DNA of 64,000 nucleotides from DATKQY01 sp035532475 (GTDB lineage Bacteria; Actinomycetota; Acidimicrobiia; Acidimicrobiales; Bog-793). The stretch's first letter is position 1. Every line of letters starts with the position of its first letter. The notes beneath the pieces were generated by a model, which worked only from the letters and a program-made list of their open reading frames with translations, did not search any database and was not told where the DNA came from. The stretch is from contig DATKQY010000048.1 of assembly GCA_035532475.1 (NCBI GenBank), forward strand, positions 39,746 to 103,745, in the 5' to 3' direction. Of this stretch, positions 34,952 through 43,634 are shown one piece after another. Made by a program: the position numbers and the translations under genes.

Positions 34952-35116
34952 GTTCGGCGCTCCTCTCCTCGGGGCCGGCACCGTACCGGGTCCTCCACCT
35001 CATTCCACGAACGACGACCGTCGAGTTCGACACCGGGGAGAGGAAAGCTCGAGACCTTCGGTGGACGACGCGTCGTCGTCGCGCGTCCGATCCGGATCCG
35101 GCGCCCCCAAGGCCGC

Positions 35117-35632
35117 TCAGTCGCAGGGCGCGCCGGAGCGCATCGCCCCGAACAGGCGGGTGATCACCTCGAGGTACTCCTGCTGCTCCTCGAGCGTGAC
35201 CGCGTCGAAGACCTGCGCCATGGCGTCGAGGCCGGGGGCGAGCGCCGTCTCGGCCGCCGCCACGCCGTCGGGCGTGAGCTCGACGAGGGTGGCGCGCCGG
35301 TCCGTCGGATGGGGCCGGCGCACGGTGAGACCCGCCTTCTCGAGCGAGTCGACCACGGCGGTCATGTGGCGGGGGGTCATCCCGAGCTGATCGGCGAGCT
35401 CGCGCATGATCGCGGAACCGCTGCAGTGCAACGCCTCGAGCAACCGCAGTCGGGGATAGCTCAGACCCTCGCTGCTGTGGGTATCGACCCAACGGAGGAA
35501 GGCGCCGGCGAATCGGGCGGTCTGCGCGACGAGATAGCGGCGGCCGCTCTGCTCGTCGAGCGTCCGGAGGTCGACGCTTCGGACCTCGCAGGCGCCCTCG
35601 CCGCATCCTCGACTCGCCGGACGCTCGTCCAC
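35117..35632 (-). CDS. MarR-family transcriptional regulator
   Basis: A 171-residue winged-helix regulator. The recognition region is IMRELADQLGMTPRHMTAVVDSLEKAGLTVRRPHPTDRRATLVELT in three adjoining blocks, the standard MarR helix-turn-helix and wing. The C-terminal helix region (AMAQVFDAVTLEEQQEYLEVI) is the dimer interface. It is divergent from the YceI and FMN-reductase genes. The intergenic region carries three copies of an ACTAT/ATAGT half-site, so it probably represses itself and those genes in response to a small molecule. Confidence 0.9.
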   Translation of the reverse strand: MDERPASRGCGEGACEVRSVDLRTLDEQSGRRYLVAQTARFAGAFLRWVDTHSSEGLSYPRLRLLEALHCSGSAIMRELADQLGMTPRHMTAVVDSLEKAGLTVRRPHPTDRRATLVELTPDGVAAAETALAPGLDAMAQVFDAVTLEEQQEYLEVITRLFGAMRSGAPCD

Positions 35633-35665
35633 CCCGCCAGTCTACCGGACGTCTGGAGTTGCGTA

Positions 35666-35685
35666 ACTATTACCATAGTGACTAT
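35666..35685. promoter_or_regulatory. MarR operator candidate with overlapping promoter
   Basis: ACTAT (35666-35670), ATAGT (35675-35679) and ACTAT (35681-35685) form overlapping inverted repeats in an unusually AT-rich patch between the divergent marR and yceI genes. TATATT at 35683-35688 could be a -10 hexamer. Likely the binding site of the adjacent MarR protein. Confidence 0.6.
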
Positions 35686-35765
35686 ATTGTACTTCATCAT
35701 CCTGTAGTTCAGCACTCTGCCCACCGGTCGGGAGACCGGTGGGCCGACCCCGACGAGGAACCGCC

Positions 35766-36323
35766 GTGACCGAGCCGTACGCCACCACCCCTGCCACCTC
35801 CGGCCCTCGAGCCTTGCTGCAGGACGCCGGCACCTGGGTCCTCGAGCCCGGCTCGTCGAGCGTCCGGTTCACGCACAAGACGATGTGGCGTCTCCTCACC
35901 GTGAAGGGGCGGTTCGACGAGGTTCGCGGCAGCGCCGAGGTCGCCGCCGACGGCAGCGTCAGCGGCCACCTCGAGATCGACGCGGCATCGCTCACCACGA
36001 AGAACGCCAAGCGCGACGCCCACCTGCGCGGCCCGGACTTCTTCGACGCCGCGGCGCACCCCCGCATCGTGTTCAGCGTGGTCGAGGTGAGCGCGGGCAC
36101 GGGCGACGAGGTCGTGGTCGCGGGGACGCTCGAGGTCGCCGGGCAACGCCGTCCGGTCACCCTCCGGGCGAGCGTCGACGACGCCACGCCCGAGGCCGTC
36201 ACCCTTCGCGCCGAGACGGCACTCGAGCGCGCCGACTTCGCCATGACCTGGAACCAGCTCGGGATGATGAGCGGGAGCGCCACGGTGTCCGTCGCCGCCC
36301 GCTTCCGCCGCCGTCACGACTGA
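35766..36323 (+). CDS. YceI-like family protein
   Basis: A 185-residue lipocalin-like protein. Family blocks are GTWVLEPGSSSVRFTHKTM, then VKGRFDEVRGSAEV, then LTTKNAKRDAHLRGPDFFDA, HPRIVFSVVEV and DFAMTWNQLGMM. YceI proteins bind isoprenoid-like lipids; no signal peptide is visible, so this copy is cytosolic. The GTG at 35766 follows GAGGA. It is divergent from the MarR gene and followed by an 18-bp repeat array and the FMN reductase. Confidence 0.87.
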   Translation: MTEPYATTPATSGPRALLQDAGTWVLEPGSSSVRFTHKTMWRLLTVKGRFDEVRGSAEVAADGSVSGHLEIDAASLTTKNAKRDAHLRGPDFFDAAAHPRIVFSVVEVSAGTGDEVVVAGTLEVAGQRRPVTLRASVDDATPEAVTLRAETALERADFAMTWNQLGMMSGSATVSVAARFRRRHD

Positions 36324-36345
36324 ACGGCACCGTCTGCCACGACCT

Positions 36346-36450
36346 CCACCTCACCATCTGGCCCCACCTCGCCATCTGGCCCCACCTCACCATCTGGCCC
36401 CACCTCACCATCTGGCCCCACCTCACCATCTGGCCCCACCTCACCATCTG
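36346..36450. repeat. 18-bp tandem repeat, 5.8 copies
   Basis: Unit CCACCTCACCATCTGGCC begins at 36346, 36364, 36382, 36400, 36418 and 36436 (last copy 15 bases). The only difference seen is one A-to-G change in the second copy. The array fills most of the gap between the YceI stop and the AAAGGAG ribosome site of the FMN reductase, so repeat number would change leader length. Near identity between copies implies recent expansion. Confidence 0.92.
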
Positions 36451-36461
36451 AAAGGAGAACC

Positions 36462-37091
36462 GTGTCCACACTGCAGGTGATCGTCGGGAGCACCCGCCCC
36501 ACCCGGTCGGCCGACCTCGTGACGCCATGGGTCGTCGAGCGGGCAAAGGCCCACGGCGCCTTCGACGTCGACGTGATCGACCTCAGGGATTGGCCCTTGC
36601 CGATGTTCGCCGAGCACCTCGGCACCATCGGCGACTTCGCCGACCCGACGTACTCCGAGCCGATCGTCAGGGCGTGGAACGAGCGGGTCAAGCGCGGCGA
36701 CGCCTACCTGGTCGTCACGCCCGAGTACAACCACAGCATTCCCGGTGTGCTGAAGAACGCGATCGACAGCGTCTTCGTCTCGTGGGCCTTGCGCAACAAG
36801 CCCCTGGCGACCGTCGCCTACAGCGGCGGCATCGCCGGCGGCGTCCGGGCTATCGAGCACCTTGCGCACATCGCCATCGAGGCCGAGATGGTGCCTCTGA
36901 AGGCGAGCGTCGTGATCCCCGACGTCACCCACGCCTTCGACGACGCCGGCCAGCCCACCGAAACCATGACCGACGTGGCACTCTCGGTCGTCCTCGAGGA
37001 TCTCGCGTGGTGGTCGGACGCGCTCGGGCGCGCTCGGGCGGGAGGCGAGCTGCTCCCGGGCGTCCTCCGGGCCCGGGCGGCCGCGGGCTGA
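36462..37091 (+). CDS. NADPH-dependent FMN reductase
   Basis: A 209-residue flavodoxin-fold reductase. It opens TLQVIVGSTRPTRSADLV (phosphate-binding loop) and has the GDAYLVVTPEYNHSIPGVLKNAID motif diagnostic of the family, then ATVAYSGGIAGGVRAIEHL. It reduces FMN or quinones with NAD(P)H. A GTG start at 36462 follows AAAGGAG. It probably shares a MarR-controlled transcript with the YceI gene, across the tandem repeat. Confidence 0.88.
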   Translation: MSTLQVIVGSTRPTRSADLVTPWVVERAKAHGAFDVDVIDLRDWPLPMFAEHLGTIGDFADPTYSEPIVRAWNERVKRGDAYLVVTPEYNHSIPGVLKNAIDSVFVSWALRNKPLATVAYSGGIAGGVRAIEHLAHIAIEAEMVPLKASVVIPDVTHAFDDAGQPTETMTDVALSVVLEDLAWWSDALGRARAGGELLPGVLRARAAAG

Positions 37092-37098
37092 GCGCTCG

Positions 37099-37770
37099 CT
37101 AGCTGGTCGCGCCCCGTCGGCGGCGGCGCGGCGCCGCCCGGGCGCTCGGCTCCCAGGCAAACCCGAGATGGTCCGCGGCGATCCGCATGCTGAGCTCGAA
37201 GGCGCGCCGGGCATCGACGAACGGGTCGTGCAGCGCGATCTGGATCGCGAAGCCGTCGAGCATCGCCGAGAAGGCGACGGCGAAATCGTCGGCGTCGGTG
37301 TCGCGGAACTCGTGGCTCGCCTGGCCCTCTCGCACGACCGTGCGGATGGTCTCTCGCCAGTGCACGTCGAACTCCTGGCGGACCTTCGCCACCTCCGGGT
37401 GGCGCACCGCCTGCGCCCACAGGTCGAGCCAGAGCGCCCAGGAGTCCGGCAGCTCCGCGTTGTCCTGCGGGAGGCAGGTCATCGCGACGATCTCCTCGAG
37501 GCGCGCCGCCGCGGTGCTGGCCCGCTTCATCCGCCGCGCGACGACGTCGTACCAGGCTTCCTCGCCGAGACGCATCGCCTCGGTGAGGAGCCCGTCCTTG
37601 GTCTTGAAGTAGTAGATGACGAGTGCGGGGCTCACCCCGGCCCGCTCGGCCACGTCGGCGATGCGCGTCTCGGGGAAGCCCCGTTCGGCGATCACCTCGA
37701 GCGCCGCACGCAGCATCTGCTCCCGCCGCTGGTCCGCCGCCCCACCGAGCTCGCCCGCCCCCACGCTCAT
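37099..37770 (-). CDS. TetR-family regulator with BetI-like C-terminus, probable regulon repressor
   Basis: A 223-residue repressor. The N-terminal helix-turn-helix is EMLRAALEVIAERGFPETRI-type, continuing IADVAERAGVSPALVIYYFKTKDGLL. The ligand domain (LWLDLWAQAVRHPEVAKVRQE, then HWRETIRTVVREG) resembles the TetR_C_6/BetI group, whose best-known member senses choline. It is divergent from the FAD oxidoreductase gene, with a GACTGA-N4-TCAGTC palindrome between them and the same palindrome at other catabolic genes. It therefore most likely controls that set; the inducer is unknown. Confidence 0.88.
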   Translation of the reverse strand: MSVGAGELGGAADQRREQMLRAALEVIAERGFPETRIADVAERAGVSPALVIYYFKTKDGLLTEAMRLGEEAWYDVVARRMKRASTAAARLEEIVAMTCLPQDNAELPDSWALWLDLWAQAVRHPEVAKVRQEFDVHWRETIRTVVREGQASHEFRDTDADDFAVAFSAMLDGFAIQIALHDPFVDARRAFELSMRIAADHLGFAWEPSARAAPRRRRRGATS

Positions 37771-37861
37771 CTGCGCGACTCCGTCCTCTGCTCAGCGCGA
37801 CGCGAACGGTCCGCTCGCGTCACTACCTCACCTCGTCCTTGTCCGTGACCGGTCCGGGTCC

Positions 37862-37881
37862 TAGACTGAACGGTCAGTCAA
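37862..37881. promoter_or_regulatory. Regulon operator 2 (between tetR and FAD oxidoreductase)
   Basis: GACTGA (37864-37869), spacer ACGG, TCAGTC (37874-37879), with flanking TA and AA as in operator 1. It lies 33 bases before the oxidoreductase ATG and 92 bases before the divergent TetR gene. Being next to the regulator gene makes it the best clue to the binding protein. Confidence 0.78.
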
Positions 37882-37913
37882 TGCCGGCCCGGCGGGCGGA
37901 AGAAGGGGGCGAG

Positions 37914-39545
37914 ATGACCTCGACCTATGACGCGATCGTAGTTGGCGGGGGTCACAACGGCCTGGTGGCCGCCGCCTACCTCGCACGCGCCGGGTCCCGC
38001 ACGGTGGTGCTCGAGGCGCGGCACAAGTCGGGCGGGGCCGCGACGACCGAGTCGCCGTGGCCCGACGCCCCCGAGTTCAAGGTGACGCGCCTCTCCTACG
38101 TGATGAGCCTGATGCCGCCGACGATCATCCGGGAGCTCGACCTGGAGCGCCACGGCTACAAGATCTTCCCGATGGGCCCCTACTACCAGGCCTTCCCGGA
38201 GGGCGGGTCGATCAAGATCTTCGCCGACGACGCCAAGCGCAACTACGACGAGATCGCCAGGTGGTCGAAGAAGGACGCCGACGCGATGCCGCGCTGGGAC
38301 GCCTGGCTGTCGGGTCTCGCCGAGGTCCTCGGGCCCCTGCTGCTGACCGTCCCGCCGCGCCTCGGCTCCCGCCGCCCGGCGGACCTCGTGGGGACGCTCC
38401 GGCTCGCCTGGCGCAACCGGGGGCTCGACGTGCGCACGATCGCCGACGCGACCCGTCTGATGACGATGAGCATCGCCGACCTGCTCGACGACTGGTTCGA
38501 GTCGCCGCAGGTGAAGGGCGCCATGGCGGTCAACGGGGTCATCGGCACGTGGGCCGGGCCGTGCGAGCCGGGGACGGCGTACGTGATGGCGCACCACTCG
38601 ATCGGCGACGTCGGTGACGGCCATCTCGGCAACTGGGGCTTCCAAGAGGGCGGCATGGGCGGCGTGTCGGCCGCGATCGAGCGCGCGGCGCGAAGCCACG
38701 GCGTCGAGATCCGGCTGAACGCCCGGGTCGCGAGGACGCTGCTGTCCAACGGCCGCACCCGCGGCGTCGTGCTCGAGGACGGGGAGGAGATCGTCGCGCC
38801 CGTCGTCGTGACGAGCCTGCACCCGCGTACCGCGTTCCTCGATCACGTCGGCGCGCGCGACCTGCCCGACACGTTCGTCGCCGACATCAAGCACTGGAAG
38901 ACGCGAAGCGGCGTGGTGAAGATCAACCTCGCGCTCTCCGAGCTCCCCGACTTCACCGCGGACCCCGGGACGACCCTGCAGGAGCACCACACCGGCTCGG
39001 TGGAGATGGCGCCCTCGGTCGAGTACATGGAGCGGGCATTCCAGGACGCACGGGAGGGACGCCCGGCGCTGCGACCCTTCAGCGACGGCGTGATCCCGAC
39101 GGCCTTCGACAAGACGCTCTGCCCCGAGGGGTGCCACGTCATGTCGCTGTTCACCCAGTGGGTCCCGGCCGACTGGGCCGAGGAGCCGCACCGCGAGGAG
39201 CTCGAGGCCTACGCCGACCGGATGATCGACTGCTACGACGAGGTGGCCCCGAACTTCAAGGCGTCGATCCTCCACCGCGACGTCGTCGGCCCCTATGAGA
39301 TGGAGCACGAGTACGGGCTCGTCGGCGGGAACATCTTCCACGGCGAGCTCTCGCTCGAGCAGCTCTTCCACATGCGCCCGGCCCCCGGCTACGCGAACTA
39401 CCGGACACCGGTGCCCGGCCTCTACTACGCGAGCTCCGCCACCCACGGCGGCGGCGGCGTCTGCGGCATCCCCGGCTGGCAGGCGGCGAAGGCCGCCATC
39501 GCCGATCGCAAGCGCGGCGCGCTCGGCGGCGCGCTCCGCCGCTGA
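37914..39545 (+). CDS. NAD(P)/FAD-dependent oxidoreductase (phytoene-desaturase/PYROXD2-like)
   Basis: A 543-residue flavoprotein. The FAD-binding dinucleotide fold is at the N-terminus (YDAIVVGGGHNGLVAAAYLARAG, with Glu in VVLEARHKSGGAA). A CrtI/PYROXD2-like body follows (WGFQEGGMGGVSAAIERAARSHG), and the C-terminal FAD motif is YYASSATHGGGGVCGIPGWQAA. Members oxidise amines, carotenoid precursors or other C-N/C-C bonds. The ATG at 37914 follows AAGGGGGCGAG; an earlier ATG at 37881 would overlap the operator. It is 31 bases upstream of the acyl-CoA synthetase gene, probably in the same transcript. Confidence 0.88.
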   Translation: MTSTYDAIVVGGGHNGLVAAAYLARAGSRTVVLEARHKSGGAATTESPWPDAPEFKVTRLSYVMSLMPPTIIRELDLERHGYKIFPMGPYYQAFPEGGSIKIFADDAKRNYDEIARWSKKDADAMPRWDAWLSGLAEVLGPLLLTVPPRLGSRRPADLVGTLRLAWRNRGLDVRTIADATRLMTMSIADLLDDWFESPQVKGAMAVNGVIGTWAGPCEPGTAYVMAHHSIGDVGDGHLGNWGFQEGGMGGVSAAIERAARSHGVEIRLNARVARTLLSNGRTRGVVLEDGEEIVAPVVVTSLHPRTAFLDHVGARDLPDTFVADIKHWKTRSGVVKINLALSELPDFTADPGTTLQEHHTGSVEMAPSVEYMERAFQDAREGRPALRPFSDGVIPTAFDKTLCPEGCHVMSLFTQWVPADWAEEPHREELEAYADRMIDCYDEVAPNFKASILHRDVVGPYEMEHEYGLVGGNIFHGELSLEQLFHMRPAPGYANYRTPVPGLYYASSATHGGGGVCGIPGWQAAKAAIADRKRGALGGALRR

Positions 39546-39576
39546 CGCGCACGGCGCGGGCGTCCCGGCCGGGCCG

Positions 39577-41730
39577 ATGAGCGGGCGCGACCCGGACGAT
39601 CCCGACGCGCCGCGCGCGACCGGAGCGCGAGCGGAGCGCGACGCCCTGCGAGCGATGCTCGAGGCGCGCAGCGTCGCGCTCGTCGGCGCGAGCGGGCGCC
39701 CCGGCAGCTTCGGCGAACGGCTCGTGACCGAGACGGCGAAGAGCCGCGCGCCGGTCGAGCTCCACCTCGTCAACCCCCGCTACGACGAGGTGCTCGGGCG
39801 ACGCTGCGTCGCCTCGCTCGACGAGCTCGCCGAGCCGGTCGACCTGGTCCTGCTCGGCGTGCCCGACGCGGCCCTCGAAGCCGAGCTGCGACGCGCCGCG
39901 CGGCGCGGCGACCGCGCCGCCGTCGTGTTCGGCAGCGCCTACGAGGACGCGCTGCCGGGGCGACCGGCACTTCGCGAACGGCTGGCGACGCTGGCGCGCG
40001 CCGCCGGCATGGCCCTGTGCGGCGCCGGCTGCATGGGCTTCGTCAACGTCGCGCACGGGCTGCGGGCGATCGGCTACGTCGAGCCCGACGCGCTCCCCGG
40101 TGGCCCGATCGCCCTCATCACGCACTCGGGATCGGTCTTCTCGGCGATGCTGCGGACCAGGCGGCGGCTCGGCTTCACCCTCGCCGTCTCCTCGGGCCAA
40201 GAGCTCGTCACCACCGCCGCGTCGTACCTCGACTACGCGCTGGACCTCCCCGAGACGCGCCTCGTGGCGCTCGTGCTCGAGACGATGCGCGAGCCGGAGG
40301 CGCTGCGCCGGGTCCTCGGGCGCGCCGCCGGCGGCGGGGTCCGCGTCGTCGCCCTCACCGTCGGCGCCTCGGCCACGGGCCGCTCGATGGTCGCCGCGCA
40401 CTCGGGAGCGCTCGCCGGCGAGGACGGGGCGTGGGAGGCCCTCTTCGACGCCTATGGCGTCACCCGGGTCGGGGATCTCGAGGAGCTGGCGGACACGCTC
40501 GAGCTCTTCTCCGGCGGGCGGCGGGCGGGAGCGACCTCGCCCACCGGGGGCATCGCCACCGTCCACGACTCCGGGGCCGAGCGCGCCCTCGTGGCGGACG
40601 TCGCCGAACGCGTCGGGCTGCGCTTCGCCGAGATCTCGCCGACGACGCGCCACCGCCTCGCCGGGCTGGTCGACGCCGGCCTCGAGCCGGGCAACCCGCT
40701 CGACGTCTGGGGCACCGGGGCCGATACGGCGGGACTCGTCGCGAGCTGCCTCGAGGCCCTCGCCGACGACGCCGACGTCGCGGCCCTGGCCCTCTCGGTG
40801 GACCTCCTCGCCGAGCTCGACGGCGACGACTCCTACCCCCGAGCAGCCCTCCGCGCGCACCGGTCGACGGCCAAGCCCTTCGCCGTGGTGACCAACATGG
40901 CGAGTGCGCTCGACCCGGGCGCCGCCGACGAGCTGCGTCAACAGGGGGTGCCCGTCCTCGAAGGCACCCGCAGCGGGCTGCTGGCGCTGCGCCACCTGCT
41001 CGACGAGCGCGAGGCACGCCACCTCCCGCCGGCACGGGCCGCAGCGCCGCACGACCCCGCTCGCCGGGCGCGCTGGCTGGCGCGCCTCGCGAGCGGCCCG
41101 CTCGACGGGGCAGCGTCGCTCGGCCTGCTGGCCGAGTACGGGATCGCGACGGTGGCCGCCCTGCCCGCGCGCACGCCCGGCGAGGCCGTCGCGGCGGCCG
41201 AGGCGCTCGGCTTCCCGATCGTGCTGAAGACCGACGAGCCCGGGATCGCCCACAAGTCCGACGTCGGCGGCGTGATGCTCGGCCTCGCTGACGCCGGCGC
41301 GGTGGCGACCGCCTACGAGGACCTGGCGGCCCGCCTCGGGCCCCGCGCCCTCGTGTCGCCCACCGCCCCGGCGGGCGTCGAGATCGCGCTCGGGCTCGTG
41401 CGCGACGCGCACCTCGGGCCGCTCGTCGTGGTCGGCGCCGGCGGCGTCCTCGTCGAGCTGCTCGGCGACCGTGCCGTCGGACTGCCGCCGATCGACGAAC
41501 CCCGGGCCCGCCGGATGCTCGGGCGCCTGCGCGTGGCACCGCTGCTCGACGGCATGCGCGGAGCCGCCCCGGCCGACCGCCCGGCGCTCGCCGGCGCGAT
41601 CGTCGCCCTGTCGGCGCTCGCCGAGGAGCTCGGCGACGTCCTCGATGCGCTCGACGTCAACCCGCTCCTGTGCAGCCGGGCGGGCGCGATCGCCGTCGAC
41701 GCCCTCGTTGTCGGCCGCGGCCCGCGCTGA
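39577..41730 (+). CDS. ADP-forming acyl-CoA synthetase, fused alpha-beta type
   Basis: A 717-residue CoA ligase. Residues about 25-150 are the CoA-binding domain (LEARSVALVGASGRPGSFGER). Two succinyl-CoA-ligase-like domains follow (IALITHSGSVFSAMLRTRRRLG; MVAAHSGALAGEDGAWEALF, with the usual His loop). The C-terminal ATP-grasp domain begins near residue 500 (LGLLAEYGIATVAALPA, then LKTDEPGIAHKSDVGGV, VGAGGVLVELLGD and LDALDVNPLL). It makes acyl-CoA from an acid and ATP, or the reverse. It lies behind the FAD oxidoreductase. Activating the carbon skeleton left after amine oxidation would fit the acyl-CoA dehydrogenase of the same cluster. Confidence 0.9.
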   Translation: MSGRDPDDPDAPRATGARAERDALRAMLEARSVALVGASGRPGSFGERLVTETAKSRAPVELHLVNPRYDEVLGRRCVASLDELAEPVDLVLLGVPDAALEAELRRAARRGDRAAVVFGSAYEDALPGRPALRERLATLARAAGMALCGAGCMGFVNVAHGLRAIGYVEPDALPGGPIALITHSGSVFSAMLRTRRRLGFTLAVSSGQELVTTAASYLDYALDLPETRLVALVLETMREPEALRRVLGRAAGGGVRVVALTVGASATGRSMVAAHSGALAGEDGAWEALFDAYGVTRVGDLEELADTLELFSGGRRAGATSPTGGIATVHDSGAERALVADVAERVGLRFAEISPTTRHRLAGLVDAGLEPGNPLDVWGTGADTAGLVASCLEALADDADVAALALSVDLLAELDGDDSYPRAALRAHRSTAKPFAVVTNMASALDPGAADELRQQGVPVLEGTRSGLLALRHLLDEREARHLPPARAAAPHDPARRARWLARLASGPLDGAASLGLLAEYGIATVAALPARTPGEAVAAAEALGFPIVLKTDEPGIAHKSDVGGVMLGLADAGAVATAYEDLAARLGPRALVSPTAPAGVEIALGLVRDAHLGPLVVVGAGGVLVELLGDRAVGLPPIDEPRARRMLGRLRVAPLLDGMRGAAPADRPALAGAIVALSALAEELGDVLDALDVNPLLCSRAGAIAVDALVVGRGPR

Positions 41731-41881
41731 GCTCGAGCGGCAGTTGCCGACTTCACTAACTGGGGCTCAACCTCGACGGCGAGATGGTCGTTAGACGTGC
41801 CAATCGAGCCGCCACGATCTTGTTCGCGCTACGGATGCCACAGCCCAGTAGTCACTGGCACGTGGGGCGAACGGAAAGGAC

Positions 41882-42109
41882 ATGGTCCCAACCGTGATGA
41901 CCGACAACGAGGCACGAGCGCTGGAATTCCAGGCGATGTACGGAAGTGCCCGGGGGAAGCTGGACGTCTCGTATCTCCTGAACAGTCCCGCAGCTAGCGG
42001 CATCTGCTGCGTCCTCAGCTCGCGCTTCGCGGAAGAGGTCGCGAACAGCGGGGGGATCGAGGGAAGCGTGTTGCTGCACGATCGAGGTCACGCGTTCCTG
42101 ATTGGCTAG
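41882..42109 (+). CDS. Small hypothetical protein
   Basis: A 75-residue open frame in a stretch of lower G+C than its neighbours. A GGAAAGGA sequence lies just before the ATG, closer than ideal. No family was recognised. The sequence (ARGKLDVSYLLNSPAASGICCVL) looks moderately protein-like. It may be a gene remnant; confidence is low. Confidence 0.3.
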   Translation: MVPTVMTDNEARALEFQAMYGSARGKLDVSYLLNSPAASGICCVLSSRFAEEVANSGGIEGSVLLHDRGHAFLIG

Positions 42110-42290
42110 CACGCCCTCCAGGACCTATGTTCGGGCGCATCCGACGTAGCTGATCGCGTGCGGGCAGACGATCAGCCCGCCGATCCGGTAGCGATCCGAA
42201 CCTGTTGGGAAGCGGCAGCGGGCGCGTCGAGTGGAGCCGCCCGAGCGACTCCTCCACCGCCAGCGCGGGTCGTCCCCTAGCATCGGCCGG

Positions 42291-43052
42291 GTGATCGTGG
42301 CGGCGCTGTGGCGCTACCCGGTGAAGTCGATGCAGGGCGAGCGCGTCGGGCGGCTCGAGCTCGACCGGCGCGGCGTCGTTGGCGACCGCCGCTACGGCGT
42401 GCTCGACCTCGCCTCGGGCACGGTGATCTCCGCGAAGCGCGACGGCCGCCTCCTCGCAGCCAGCGCGACGCTCGACGGCGGGGAGGTCGTGATGGTCCTG
42501 CCGACGGGTGAACGCACGAGCGGAACCGGCCCGGCCGTCGACGCGGCGCTGAGCGACTGGCTCGGCCGCCCGGTGCACCTCGTCGAGGCGGCGCCCGAGC
42601 GTCGCGCCACCTTCGAGAGCCCGAGCGACTTCGAGGAGGACGACTCCGAGCTCGAGCGCTGGGAGGGCCCGCCCGGCTCGTTCGTCGACTCGAGCCCCGT
42701 CCACGTCCTCACGACGGCCAGCCTGCGCGCCCTCGTCCGTGAACGTCCCGAGCTGCAGTGGGAGCCCCGCCGCTTCCGGCCGAACATCGTCGTCGCGACC
42801 GACCGCGACGGGCTCGTCGAGGAGGCCTGGGTGGGCCGGCGCCTCTCCTTCGCGGAGGCGGCCCTCGACGTGGCGAAGCCGTGCTCGCGCTGCGTGATGA
42901 CGACGCGCGAGCAACCGGGAGGCATCACCCGCCAGCTCGACGTGCTCCGCCACGTGAACGGCGAGCACGCGACCAACCTCGGCGTGCTGGCGGCGGTCGC
43001 CCGCGGCGGCGCGATCGGTGCCTCCGAAGCCGTCGCGCTCGTCGGCGGCTGA
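42291..43052 (+). CDS. MOSC-domain molybdenum-sulfurase-like protein
   Basis: A 253-residue protein with the MOSC_N beta-barrel (VAALWRYPVKSMQGERVGRLEL, then RGVVGDRRYGVLD) and a MOSC domain. It includes FRPNIVVATD and the conserved Cys of AKPCSRCVMTTREQPGG. Relatives (YcbX, mARC) deliver or hold Mo cofactor sulfur and act with electron-transfer partners to reduce N-hydroxylated compounds. No ferredoxin domain is fused here. The GTG start at 42291 fits the family N-terminus. Confidence 0.87.
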   Translation: MIVAALWRYPVKSMQGERVGRLELDRRGVVGDRRYGVLDLASGTVISAKRDGRLLAASATLDGGEVVMVLPTGERTSGTGPAVDAALSDWLGRPVHLVEAAPERRATFESPSDFEEDDSELERWEGPPGSFVDSSPVHVLTTASLRALVRERPELQWEPRRFRPNIVVATDRDGLVEEAWVGRRLSFAEAALDVAKPCSRCVMTTREQPGGITRQLDVLRHVNGEHATNLGVLAAVARGGAIGASEAVALVGG

Positions 43053-43148
43053 CGCCGAAGGGCGGGGGGGCACCCGACCGAAGAGGCGGCCCGCGCCGGC
43101 GAGCGAGCTCGAAGGCGCGCTCGGGCGCACCGATCAGGAGGTCCGACG

Positions 43149-43634
43149 ATGGTCGAAGGAGTCGAGACGGGCCCTGCGGGAGCCAGGCCGACGGACGGGA
43201 TCCTCCACAAGTCGAGCCCCCTTCCGCTCGCCGGCACCGTCGAGCGCCTGACGGCGGCGATCGACGGGGCGGGTGCCACGCTGTTCGCCGTCGTCGACCA
43301 CAGCGGCGAGGCGGCGCGGGTCGGCCTCGCGCTTCGCGACACCAAGCTCGTCATCTTCGGGAATCCGAGGGGAGGGACACCGGCCATGTCGGCCTCACCG
43401 CTCGCGGCGATCGACCTCCCGCTCAAGGTGCTCGTCTGGGAGGACGACGCAGGCAGGGTCTGGCTGAGCTATCTCAGTCCGGCATGGCTCGCGAAGCGCC
43501 ACGGCCTGTCGGCGGAGCTCGTCGCACCGTTCGCCGCCGTCGAGCTGCTGACGGACGAGGTGGTGGCGCACTCAGCCCGGCGGTCCGACCCGCCGGGCCC
43601 GGACGGCCGCTCCTGGCAGGGGGACGCTCAGTAG
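43149..43634 (+). CDS. DUF302 protein
   Basis: A 161-residue protein matching DUF302. The family core is seen in TLFAVVDHSGEAARVGLAL, then KLVIFGNPRGGTPAMSASPL, then IDLPLKVLVWEDDAGRVWLSYLSPAWLAKRHGL. The function is unknown; the fold is a small beta-alpha unit. The stop overlaps the convergent cupin gene by seven bases. Confidence 0.85.
   Translation: MVEGVETGPAGARPTDGILHKSSPLPLAGTVERLTAAIDGAGATLFAVVDHSGEAARVGLALRDTKLVIFGNPRGGTPAMSASPLAAIDLPLKVLVWEDDAGRVWLSYLSPAWLAKRHGLSAELVAPFAAVELLTDEVVAHSARRSDPPGPDGRSWQGDAQ

Noticed and set aside
36346..36450. Possible CRISPR array
   Set aside because: The 18-bp units are contiguous with no unique spacers and no cas genes are near. It is a simple tandem repeat.
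39256..41412. A 718-codon open frame opposite the acyl-CoA synthetase
   Set aside because: The composition is low-complexity RGA/E/D and the + strand carries recognisable ligase domains. Not a gene.
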